NCBI RefSeq assembly: GCF_937888285.1
Contig: NZ_CALART010000098.1
Coordinates: forward strand, 1-64,000
DNA: 64,000 nt
From: an uncultured Aquimonas sp.
GTDB taxonomy: Bacteria; Pseudomonadota; Gammaproteobacteria; Xanthomonadales; Xanthomonadaceae
Direction: 5' to 3'
Shown one piece after another: positions 47,856-55,576 of the stretch. The notes beneath the pieces are model-generated. The model saw nothing but the letters and a program-made list of their open reading frames with translations. It did not search any database and was not told where the DNA came from. Made by a program: the position numbers and the translations under genes. Positions within the stretch are counted from its first letter, which is position 1. Every line of letters begins with the position of its first letter.

Positions 47856-49580
47856 ATGGACACCCAGATCACGCTCTCCCAGGTCAAGGACATTCCGGCC
47901 GTGCGCCAGGCCGGCCTGCTGCTGGCGCTGGCCGCAGCGGTCGCGCTCGGCATCGCCGGCTTCTTCTGGTCGCTGTCGCCGACCTACGTGACCCTGTACT
48001 CGGGCCTGCCCGATCGCGACGCCGCCGAAGTGGTGGGCTCGCTGCGCTCGGCGCAGATTCCCAACGAGATCGATGCCGTCACCGGCGCCATCAAGGTGCC
48101 GGAAGCGCGGGTGCGCGAGGCGCGCATGCATCTGGCCACCCAGGGCCTGCCGCAGACCACGCGCCCCGGCATCGAGTCGATCAACCAGAATCCCGGCTTC
48201 GGCACCAGTCAGTTCGTCGAGGGCGCGCGTTACCAGCACGCGCTGGAGATGGAGATCGCCCGCACCATCAGCGAGCTGCGCCCGGTACGCGAGGCCCGCG
48301 TGCATCTGGCCCTGCCCAAGCCCAGCGCGTTTACCCGCGCGCGGCAGCCGGCTTCGGCCTCGGTGATGCTGCAGCTCTACCCCGGCCGCCAGATGGAGCG
48401 CGACCAGGTCGCGGCGATCGTGCACCTTGTCGCCAGCAGCATCCCCGACCTCGCCACCGAGCGCGTCACCGTCATCGACCAGACCGGCCGGCTGCTGACC
48501 AACAACGACCCCAACGACCCGAACGTGCTGGCGGCCCTGCAGTTCGAGCAGCGCCGGCGCCTGGAGGAGACCCTGGTCGCGCGCATCCAGCAGCTGCTGG
48601 AGCCCTTCGCTGGTCCGGGCCGGGTCAGCGCCCAGGTCAGCGTCGACATGGACTTCTCGGTGGTCGAGGAAGCCCGCGAGAGTTTCGTGCCCGACCCCGC
48701 CAAGCTGCGCTCCGAGCAGGTCGCCGAGAGCACCAGCAGCGCGCCGCCCAACGAGGGCGTGCCGGGGGCGACATCGAATACGCCGCCGGGCGCCGAGGCC
48801 ACCGCCGCCACGGAAGGTCCGCAGAGCGCTTCGCGCAGCGCCACCCGCAATTTCGAGATGGACCGCACGGTCAGCCACAGCCGCAACGACACCGGCCGCG
48901 TGCAGCGGATCACCGCCGCGGTGCTGATCGACCACGTGCTGTCGGTGCCGGACCCGGCCGCCGCCGTCGCCGCACCTGACCCCACAGCCGATCCCGCGGC
49001 AGACCCGGCCGCCGATCCGGCTGCCGCCGCCGCGGCGACCACCACTGCCCTGCCCGCCCTGCAGCCGCTCAGCGCGGAACAACTCGCCCAGGTCGAGCAG
49101 CTGGTCAAGCAGGCGATCGGCTTCAACGACGCGCGCGGCGATGCGGTCAGCGTGATGAACGCGCCCTTCCTGCGCGAGGCCCCGGCGCCCATGGACATGA
49201 GCGTGCCGCTGACCGAGCAACCCTGGTTCTGGCCGCTGCTGAAGTACGGCGGCGGCCTGCTGCTGGTGATCCTGCTGATCCTGTTCGTGGTGCGGCCGGT
49301 GATCCGCACCCTGCTCGGCCCCGCGCCGCGCCGCCGCGACGAGATCGCCGCCGACGAGGGCGACCTGCCCCTGCTGAGCGGCGACACCGAGGGCGGCGAG
49401 GACGAGGCCGGCGTGCGCATGCTGCCCGGCCAGGTCAACAACACCCGCGAGCAGCGCGAGGCCATGGTGGCCTCGGCGCGCACGCTGGACGAGAAGCTTC
49501 AGCTTGCCCGCAGCACGGTCGCGCAAGATCCGAAGATCGTGGCGCAGGTGGTGAAGAACTGGGTGGCCGCCGATGCCTGA
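47856..49580 (+). CDS. fliF: Flagellar MS-ring protein FliF
   Basis: The inner-membrane ring protein of 574 residues. It has an N-terminal membrane helix (AGLLLALAAAVALGIAGFFW), the ring-building motifs (YVTLYSGLPDRDAAEVV, GFGTSQFVEGARYQHALE, ARVHLALPKPSAFTR), an RBM3 region (RNFEMDRTVSH), a second helix (YGGGLLLVILLILFVV) and a C-terminal FliG-binding tail (KIVAQVVKNWVAADA). A DPxADPAADPAA low-complexity run of about 30 residues interrupts the region near 370-400. Confidence 0.95.
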   Translation: MDTQITLSQVKDIPAVRQAGLLLALAAAVALGIAGFFWSLSPTYVTLYSGLPDRDAAEVVGSLRSAQIPNEIDAVTGAIKVPEARVREARMHLATQGLPQTTRPGIESINQNPGFGTSQFVEGARYQHALEMEIARTISELRPVREARVHLALPKPSAFTRARQPASASVMLQLYPGRQMERDQVAAIVHLVASSIPDLATERVTVIDQTGRLLTNNDPNDPNVLAALQFEQRRRLEETLVARIQQLLEPFAGPGRVSAQVSVDMDFSVVEEARESFVPDPAKLRSEQVAESTSSAPPNEGVPGATSNTPPGAEATAATEGPQSASRSATRNFEMDRTVSHSRNDTGRVQRITAAVLIDHVLSVPDPAAAVAAPDPTADPAADPAADPAAAAAATTTALPALQPLSAEQLAQVEQLVKQAIGFNDARGDAVSVMNAPFLREAPAPMDMSVPLTEQPWFWPLLKYGGGLLLVILLILFVVRPVIRTLLGPAPRRRDEIAADEGDLPLLSGDTEGGEDEAGVRMLPGQVNNTREQREAMVASARTLDEKLQLARSTVAQDPKIVAQVVKNWVAADA

Positions 49581-50580
49581 CAACAACGACAAGCTCAGCG
49601 GCACCCAGCGTGCCGCCGTCCTGCTGATGTCGCTCGGCGAGTCCGAAGCGGCGGAAGTGCTGCGCCAGCTCAGCGCCAAGGAAGTGCAGAAGCTCGGCGT
49701 GGCGATGGCGACCATCAGCAACGTCACCAAGGACCAGGTGATCGAGGTGGTCGACGGCTTCGTCGAGGACCTGCAGAGCCAGACCGCCTTCGGCCTGGGC
49801 GCCGACGACTACGTGCGCAAGGTGCTGGTGCAGGCGCTGGGCGAAGACAAGGCCGGCGGCCTGATCGAGCGCATCCTGCTCGGCCGCAACAGCAAGGGCC
49901 TGGAAACCCTGAAGTGGATGGACCCGCGCTCGATCGCCGACCTGATCCGCAACGAGCATCCGCAGATCATCTCGATCGTGCTGAGCTTCCTGGAAAGCGA
50001 CCAGGCCGCCGACGTGGTCAAACTGCTGCCGCCGCGCACGCGCGTGGACGCGCTGATGCGCATCGCCACGCTGGAGGGCATTCCGCCGAATGCACTCAAC
50101 GAACTGAACGACATCATGGAGAAGCGCTTCGCCGGCAACCAGGGCCTGAACCAGAGCCAGGTCGGCGGCGTCAAGGTGGCAGCCGACATCATCAACTTCC
50201 TCGACACCAGCACCGAGCAGCAGATCAGCGGCGGCATCCGCGAGGTGGATCCCGAGCTGTGCGACAAGATCCAGGAACTGATGTTCGTCTTCGACAACGT
50301 CGCCGATCTCGACGATCGCGCCATCCAGACCGTACTGCGCGAGGTGCAGGGCGACAAGCTGGGGCTGGCCCTGCGCGGCGCCGAAGGCAAGGTCAAGGAC
50401 AAGATCCTCAAGAACATGTCGCAGCGCGCCGCGGCCATGCTGGTGGAGGACATGGAGGTGCGCGGCCCGGCCAAGTTGTCCGAGGTGGAGGCGGCGCAGA
50501 AGGAGATCCTCACCATCATCCGCCGCATGGCCGACGCCGGTGAGATCCAGCTCGGCGGCAGCCGCGAGGAGCTGCTGTGA
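49573..50580 (+). CDS. fliG: Flagellar motor switch protein FliG
   Basis: A 335-residue switch protein of the C ring. Armadillo-like N and middle domains (LSGTQRAAVLLMSLGESEAAEVL, LIRNEHPQIISIVLSFLE) and the torque-generating C-domain (LMFVFDNVADLDDRAIQTVLRE, AEGKVKDKILKNMSQRAA) carry the charged residues that face the stator. It overlaps fliF by 8 bp and fliH by 4. Confidence 0.96.
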   Translation: MPDNNDKLSGTQRAAVLLMSLGESEAAEVLRQLSAKEVQKLGVAMATISNVTKDQVIEVVDGFVEDLQSQTAFGLGADDYVRKVLVQALGEDKAGGLIERILLGRNSKGLETLKWMDPRSIADLIRNEHPQIISIVLSFLESDQAADVVKLLPPRTRVDALMRIATLEGIPPNALNELNDIMEKRFAGNQGLNQSQVGGVKVAADIINFLDTSTEQQISGGIREVDPELCDKIQELMFVFDNVADLDDRAIQTVLREVQGDKLGLALRGAEGKVKDKILKNMSQRAAAMLVEDMEVRGPAKLSEVEAAQKEILTIIRRMADAGEIQLGGSREELL

Positions 50581-51269
50581 GCGCCGCGGCGGCGGGCCCG
50601 ATCCGCCCCACGCCTGGCGGCGAAGGCTTGCAGCGCTGGGAGATGCCGGTGCTGGACCTGCCAACGGCCGACCCGTCCCGGCCGGCCACCTCCGAGGAGG
50701 ACGCCCCGCTGCCGCCGCCCCCCTCGCTGGAGGACATCGAGGCGATCCAGCGTGCCGCCCACGAGGAGGGCTACGCGGCAGGGCGCGCGGAAGGCCTGGC
50801 TGCCGCGCAGGCCGAGATGCGCCTGCTGCAGGCGCGACTGGAGGGCATCCTCGATGCGTTCTCACGCCCCCTGGCGGAACTTGACCAGGAGGTCGAGCAG
50901 GCCCTGGTGGAACTGTCTGCGCGGATCGCCGGCACCCTGGTGCGCCAGCACTACCGGGAGCACCCGGAGCTGCTGGCCGCACTCACCCGCGAGGCGATCG
51001 ACAGCCTGGGCGAGCGTCCGCGCAGCGTGGAGGTGCGCCTGCACCCCGAAGACCTGGAGGCGGTCGAGCCGCTGCTGACGGCGGCCACCGGCACCCGCCT
51101 GGTGGCGGACCCGGCCCTGGCCCGCGGCGACCTGCGCGTGCACGCCGAGGACGTGCGCCTTGACGCACGCCTGGCCAGCCGACTGGAGCAGATCCTGCCG
51201 CGCCTGCTGAACGCCTCGGCCGAGGCGGAGGGCGAGCCCGCGACTCCGCCGCCGGAGCCGCGGCCGTGA
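50577..51269 (+). CDS. fliH: Flagellar export apparatus protein FliH
   Basis: A 230-residue regulator of the FliI ATPase. A Pro-rich N-terminus is followed by the GxxxG-like helix (AAHEEGYAAGRAEGLAAAQAEM) and a V-ATPase E-like C-domain (RSVEVRLHPEDLEAVEPLL, DPALARGDLRVHAEDVRLD). The start is GTG at 50577, overlapping the fliG stop (GTGA). Confidence 0.9.
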   Translation: MSAAAAGPIRPTPGGEGLQRWEMPVLDLPTADPSRPATSEEDAPLPPPPSLEDIEAIQRAAHEEGYAAGRAEGLAAAQAEMRLLQARLEGILDAFSRPLAELDQEVEQALVELSARIAGTLVRQHYREHPELLAALTREAIDSLGERPRSVEVRLHPEDLEAVEPLLTAATGTRLVADPALARGDLRVHAEDVRLDARLASRLEQILPRLLNASAEAEGEPATPPPEPRP

Positions 51270-52627
51270 GCGCCAGCCTGCGCCAGCAGCGCCAGGCCCG
51301 GCTCGCCAGCCGACTGCGCCGGCATGGCCCGCCCCCTCCGGGCGCCCGCGAGTTCCTCCGCGAGGGTGTCCTGAAGCGCGTGGTCGGGCTCACTTTGGAA
51401 GCGGTCGGCTGCGAGGTGCCGCTGGGCGCCAGCTGCCGCCTGCAGACCGCCGACGGCAGCTGGGTCGAGGCCGAGGTGGTCGGCTTCTCCGGCGATCGCA
51501 CCTTCCTGATGCCCAGCACCGAGGTGCAGGGCCTGCTGCCGAACGCACGCGTGGTCCCCGTGCCCGGCGGTGCCGCCGGCGTGCGCGTCGGCGATGCCCT
51601 GCTCGGCCGCGTGATCGATGGCGAAGGCGTGCCGCTGGACGGCCGCGGCGAGCCGCGCTGCGAGGCCACGGTCAGCCTCACCGGCCCGGTCATCAATCCG
51701 CTGCAGCGCGAGCCCATCCACCAGTCGCTGGACGTCGGCGTGCGCGCAATCAACGCGCTGATCCCGATCGGCCGGGGCCAGCGCGTCGGCCTGTTCGCCG
51801 GCTCCGGCGTCGGCAAGTCGACCCTGCTGGGCATGATGACGCGCTACACCTCGGCCGACGTGGTCGTGGTCGGCCTGATCGGCGAGCGCGGCCGCGAGGT
51901 CCGCGACTTCGTCGAGAACACGCTGGGCCAGATGGGCCTCAACCGCGCGGTGGTGGTGGCCACCCCCGCCGACCGCCCACCGCTGGCGCGCCTGCACGGC
52001 GCCTGGCGCGCTACCGCGATCGCCGAGTACTTCCGCGACCAGGGCCGCAACGTGCTGCTGCTGATGGATTCGCTGACGCGCTTCGCCCAGGCCCAGCGCG
52101 AGATCGGCCTGTCGGTGGGCGAGCCACCGACCACCCGTGGCTATCCGCCCAGCGTGTTCGCGCGCCTGCCGCAGCTGGTCGAACGGGCGGGAAATGGAGC
52201 GGCCGGACGCGGCTCCATCACCGCCTTCTACACCGTGCTGACCGAGGGTGACGACGTGCACGAACCGATCTCGGACGCCGCCCGCGCGATCCTCGACGGC
52301 CACATCGTGCTCTCGCGCGCGGTGGCCGAGAGCGGGCGCTACCCCGCGATCGACGTGGAGGGCTCGGTCAGCCGCGTGGTCAGCGAGATCGCCGACGCCG
52401 ACTGGCGCGCGCAGATCAGCCAGGTGCGCCAGCTGATGTCGGCCTACTCCAGCCACAAGGACCTGATCTCGATCGGCGCCTACCAGCGCGGCTCGGATCC
52501 GCGCGTCGACGACGCCCTGCGGCGCTGGCCGGCGCTGATGCGCTTCCTCAACCAGGATGTGGCCGACGCCGCAGACATCGCCAGCAGTCGCGCCGCACTC
52601 TCGCAACTGATCCACGAAGGTAGCTAG
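51266..52627 (+). CDS. fliI: Flagellum-specific ATP synthase FliI
   Basis: The export ATPase, 453 residues. Walker A GLFAGSGVGKST, Walker B NVLLLMDSLTRFAQAQREI, and the GEPPTTRGYPPSVFA and GSITAFYTVLTEGDD motifs are the family signature. The GTG start overlaps the fliH stop. Confidence 0.97.
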   Translation: MSASLRQQRQARLASRLRRHGPPPPGAREFLREGVLKRVVGLTLEAVGCEVPLGASCRLQTADGSWVEAEVVGFSGDRTFLMPSTEVQGLLPNARVVPVPGGAAGVRVGDALLGRVIDGEGVPLDGRGEPRCEATVSLTGPVINPLQREPIHQSLDVGVRAINALIPIGRGQRVGLFAGSGVGKSTLLGMMTRYTSADVVVVGLIGERGREVRDFVENTLGQMGLNRAVVVATPADRPPLARLHGAWRATAIAEYFRDQGRNVLLLMDSLTRFAQAQREIGLSVGEPPTTRGYPPSVFARLPQLVERAGNGAAGRGSITAFYTVLTEGDDVHEPISDAARAILDGHIVLSRAVAESGRYPAIDVEGSVSRVVSEIADADWRAQISQVRQLMSAYSSHKDLISIGAYQRGSDPRVDDALRRWPALMRFLNQDVADAADIASSRAALSQLIHEGS

Positions 52628-52638
52628 AGGACCTGCTC

Positions 52639-53076
52639 ATGGACAGCAATCGCCTGCGCCCCATCCAGCAGATCGCCGCCGACCGCGAGACCGAGCGCGC
52701 ACGCGCGCTGGCCGAGCGCAGCAAGCACCTGGCGACGCACCAGCAGCGCCTCGACGAGCTCTCGAAGTACGCGCACGAGTACGCGCAGCCGCCGGCCGAG
52801 CTGACCAGCGCCGCGCAGCTGCTGAACCGCCGCGCCTTCCTCGACAAGCTCGATGACGCGCTCAAGCAGCAGCAGCAGGCGGTGCGCCGCGCCGAGGAGA
52901 ACTGCGAGCTGGAGCGCACCCGGCTGCTGCTGGCCAGCCGCGAGAAGGCGGTGCTCGAAAAACTCTCGGCCGCGTACGTCAAGCGCGAGGCCCATGTCGA
53001 CAACCAGCGCGCCCAGCGCGAACTCGACGACCACGCCGTGCGTCAGCACCTGCGCGGCAGCGGAGGTTCCGAATGA
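52639..53076 (+). CDS. fliJ: Flagellar export protein FliJ
   Basis: A 145-residue, almost entirely coiled-coil protein (ADRETERARALAERSKHLA, LLLASREKAVLEKLSAAYVKRE), the stalk-like partner of FliI. It overlaps fliK by 4 bp. Confidence 0.88.
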   Translation: MDSNRLRPIQQIAADRETERARALAERSKHLATHQQRLDELSKYAHEYAQPPAELTSAAQLLNRRAFLDKLDDALKQQQQAVRRAEENCELERTRLLLASREKAVLEKLSAAYVKREAHVDNQRAQRELDDHAVRQHLRGSGGSE

Positions 53077-54527
53077 ATGCCGCACCCATGGCCGCCCCGG
53101 CAGCGGCCAGCGCCCCGCGCGGATCCAGCGCACGCACCGAATCGACAGTCGGGGCGTCCGGCTTCGCTGCGCTCTTCGCCCAGCTCGAACCCTCGACTTC
53201 ACAGGCCGAGCCGACCGCGCTGCCGACTGCTGCCGCGCAGCCGGTCGAACAGGCGGAGACGCCGGCGCCCGAGGGTCCGGATCCAGCCCTGCTCGCCGCG
53301 CTGGGCCTTGCGCCGCTGCCGCCTGCGCTGCCGGGCAGTGCTTCCGGCTTTGACTTGGGCTTCGGCGGCATGGCCGTACAGGCGCAGGCGAGCTCGGCTG
53401 GCGCTGCGGGTGCAGGGCTGACGGCGGAGCCTTTGGCCCAACTGCCGGGCCTTGGCGCCGTCGCTGCGCCCTACGAGCGCCTGGCCACGGCGCAGGTCGG
53501 TACAGAAGTTCCAGCAGACACCTTGTTGCGTCACCCTCGCGCAGGCGGGGATCCCGCGGCGATGCTCCCACCATCGACCTTCCCGGCAACCACGGGCGAC
53601 GCTGGCCCGCGGCTTTCGCCCGCTGCCATCGCCGCACAGCTCGCGCGCGCTCCCGCGGTCAACGCCGTCGACGGCCACTTGGCCGCAGCAGCTACGGGCG
53701 GCGCTGCAGGTGCAGCAGAAGCATCGGCGTCGACAGCAGCGCAGACACTCGCGGGAGCGCTGGCAGCCAGCGCGGAAGCGCTCGCCGCCGCCGAGACCGC
53801 GACCACCGCAGCACCGCGACCCGGCGCCAACTTCAGCGCCGCGGCCAACCCGCAGACGCCCGGCCTGACACCGCCTTCAGCAGGGGCCGCAACGGCCCTG
53901 CCTGCGGGCGAAGCCGGCATCGATCTGGCGGGACTGAGCCAGCTTCCGGACACAGGCGAAGACGCGCTGCCGGCGCGCACCTCTCCGCGCAGCGCGCCCA
54001 GCAGCGTCCTGCAGGCAGCGCTGGGCGCAGAGCGCGCCGAACTTGCCGCGAGCCCGCGCGAATCGCTGGCGCCGACGCTGCTGCCGGTCCTTCCCAGCGC
54101 ACGGCTTGAGCCCGGCTCGCCGCAGTTCAGTGCCAGCTTGAGCCAGCAGGTGGTCTGGATGGCTTCGCAGCAGGTCGGTCGCGCCGAGTTGAAGCTGTCG
54201 CCTGACGAACTCGGCCCGCTGGAGATCAGCCTGGAAATGAACGGCGACGAGATCCGCGCCGAGTTCGCCAGCCGCAGCGCCGACGTGCGCAGCCTGCTCG
54301 AAACCCAGGTGCCGCGCCTGCGCGAACTGCTCGCCGAACAGGGCTTCAACCTCGCCGACGCCCAGGTCGGACAGGAGCGCGCCGCCTACCAGGACGCGCC
54401 GCAGCAGCGCGAGGGCTTCACCCGGCGCGATGCAGCCAAGGGCGGATCGGACGAGGGCGTTGCAGCCGAAGCTCCCGCCGCGGTGGCCATCCGCCACCAC
54501 AACGGCCTGATCGACGATTTCGCCTGA
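53073..54527 (+). CDS. fliK: Flagellar hook-length control protein FliK
   Basis: A 484-residue secreted ruler protein. A long Ala/Pro/Thr-rich N-terminal part (1-about 340) of low complexity precedes the conserved C-domain (WMASQQVGRAELKLSPDELGPLEISLEM, VRSLLETQVPRLRELLAEQGF). Residues about 152-162 read LRHPRAGGDPA, the known translation of the GTCATCCCCGCGAAGGCGGGG intergenic repeat; the DNA at 53529-53556 is that repeat in a diverged form, so it appears to have been inserted in frame. Confidence 0.92.
   Translation: MNAAPMAAPAAASAPRGSSARTESTVGASGFAALFAQLEPSTSQAEPTALPTAAAQPVEQAETPAPEGPDPALLAALGLAPLPPALPGSASGFDLGFGGMAVQAQASSAGAAGAGLTAEPLAQLPGLGAVAAPYERLATAQVGTEVPADTLLRHPRAGGDPAAMLPPSTFPATTGDAGPRLSPAAIAAQLARAPAVNAVDGHLAAAATGGAAGAAEASASTAAQTLAGALAASAEALAAAETATTAAPRPGANFSAAANPQTPGLTPPSAGAATALPAGEAGIDLAGLSQLPDTGEDALPARTSPRSAPSSVLQAALGAERAELAASPRESLAPTLLPVLPSARLEPGSPQFSASLSQQVVWMASQQVGRAELKLSPDELGPLEISLEMNGDEIRAEFASRSADVRSLLETQVPRLRELLAEQGFNLADAQVGQERAAYQDAPQQREGFTRRDAAKGGSDEGVAAEAPAAVAIRHHNGLIDDFA
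53529..53556 (+). repeat. GTCATCCCCGCGAAGGCGGGG-type repeat inside fliK
   Basis: The sequence CGTCACCCTCGCGCAGGCGG followed by GGATCCCG matches the repeat present three times between gspH and gspI with about five mismatches in 28 bases, at the same spacing and ending in the GGATCC motif. It is read in frame as RHPRAGGDP. Confidence 0.75.
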
Positions 54528-54592
54528 GATCCGGGATCCGGGATCCGGGATCGGGATCGGGATCGAGAATCGGGATCGGGATCGGGATCGGC
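54528..54592 (+). repeat. GGGATC microsatellite after fliK
   Basis: About ten GGGATC/CGGGATC units, slightly interrupted by GAGAATC, begin at the fliK stop. Such tracts are slippage-prone. They lie outside the coding sequence. Confidence 0.75.
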
Positions 54593-54602
54593 TGAAGCAT
54601 AG

Positions 54603-54620
54603 GGTGGGCCCTGGCCCACC
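54603..54620. repeat. GGTGGGCC-CT-GGCCCACC palindrome, copy 1
   Basis: An 8-bp-armed palindrome with a 2-base centre, preceded by CATAG. First of 13 copies in the last 10 kb of the window. Confidence 0.8.
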
Positions 54621-54726
54621 AGGAGCTCCGCACCTGCCCCGGTCCAACTCTCCCCCATCCCGCGCACGCACCCCGTGCGAAGCCGCCTGCCGCTTCTCTC
54701 AACACGTCGCGTCACTCGCGATTTGC

Positions 54727-54833
54727 GGTGGATGCGCTTTGCTTATCCACCCTACGCGTAGCGCGGTGGTCGACTTCGTTGGAGGCATCGCGTCATTCGA
54801 ACTCGTAGGGCGGATAAGCGCAGCGCATCCGCC
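54727..54833. repeat. 107-bp doublet repeat, copy 2
   Basis: Left arm GGTGGATGCGCTTTGCTTAT... (54727-54756), right arm CGTAGGGCGGATAAGCGCAG... (54804-54833). The 47-bp spacer resembles that of copy 1 when reverse-complemented (TCGAATGACGCGATGCC against TCGATCGACGCCTTGCA), so this copy is in the other orientation. Confidence 0.85.
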
Positions 54834-54865
54834 AGCTCTCACGCGCCTTGCTCGGCAGCCCGCGC

Positions 54866-55348
54866 TCAGGCAGCGCTGCCACCGCGAATCTGACTCTGCT
54901 GATAGCGCTCCAGGCCGATCATGCGGATCAGCCGCAGCTGCTGCTCCAGCCAGCGCGTGTGGTCTTCCTCGGTGTCCTTCATCTGCGCGACCAGGATGTC
55001 GCGGGTCACGTAGTCGCCGTGCTGCTCGCACAGGGCCACACCCCGGGCCAGATGTCCGCGCACCGTGTACTCCAGCTGCAGGTCGCGCTCCAGCATTTCC
55101 TCGACCGTGCGCCCCGGCTCGAAGGCATCGGGCCGCATGTCGGGGTCGCCTTCCAGGAACAGGATCCGCCGCAGCAGGGCATCGGCATGCTGGCCCTCCT
55201 CTTCCGCCTCGTGGTTGATGCGCTCGTAAAGCGCAGCGAGGCCAAGGTCGTCGTAGCGACGCGAATGGATCAGGTACTGGTCGCGCGCGGCCAGCTCGCC
55301 GCGCAGCAGGAACTTCAGGTAGTCGACAACTTCAGGATGGCCCTTCAT
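54866..55348 (-). CDS. bfr: Bacterioferritin lacking the haem-ligand methionine
   Basis: A 160-residue ferritin-like iron store. Ferroxidase ligands E18, E51, H54, E93, E127 and H130 are all present (RGELAARDQY, INHEAEEEGQHAD, TEEDHTRWLE). Position 52, the haem-binding Met of Escherichia coli Bfr, is Gly here, so it probably forms the haem-free subunit type or partners a Met-bearing subunit encoded elsewhere. The ATG at 55348 gives the standard MKGHPEVV start. No bacterioferritin-associated ferredoxin is adjacent. Confidence 0.92.
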   Translation of the reverse strand: MKGHPEVVDYLKFLLRGELAARDQYLIHSRRYDDLGLAALYERINHEAEEEGQHADALLRRILFLEGDPDMRPDAFEPGRTVEEMLERDLQLEYTVRGHLARGVALCEQHGDYVTRDILVAQMKDTEEDHTRWLEQQLRLIRMIGLERYQQSQIRGGSAA

Positions 55349-55429
55349 CGGACGGTCTCCTCGCACACGATGCCGGGGAGTATGCCCAAGCCGGCGTGGA
55401 GGCGATCGGATGAGAAGCGTTTGCCAAGA

Positions 55430-55572
55430 GCCGGGATTGGGGATTCGGGATTCGGGATTCGCCGACGGTCGGGACGGCGGTCAGGCCTGAAGGCCTTCGA
55501 CGATCACCGCTCCAGCGAGCAGCATCTCAGCCGCGGGAGCGCGCGCTGTGAATCCCCAATCCCGAACCCCAG
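55430..55572. repeat. Inverted pair of GGGATTCGGGATT-type repeats before bfr
   Basis: Left end GCCGGGATTGGGGATTCGGG, right end AATCCCCAATCCCGAACCCC. It occupies the 228 bp between bfr and maeB. It is of the same kind as 28403-28564, with a different interior. Confidence 0.7.
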
Positions 55573-55576
55573 CTCC

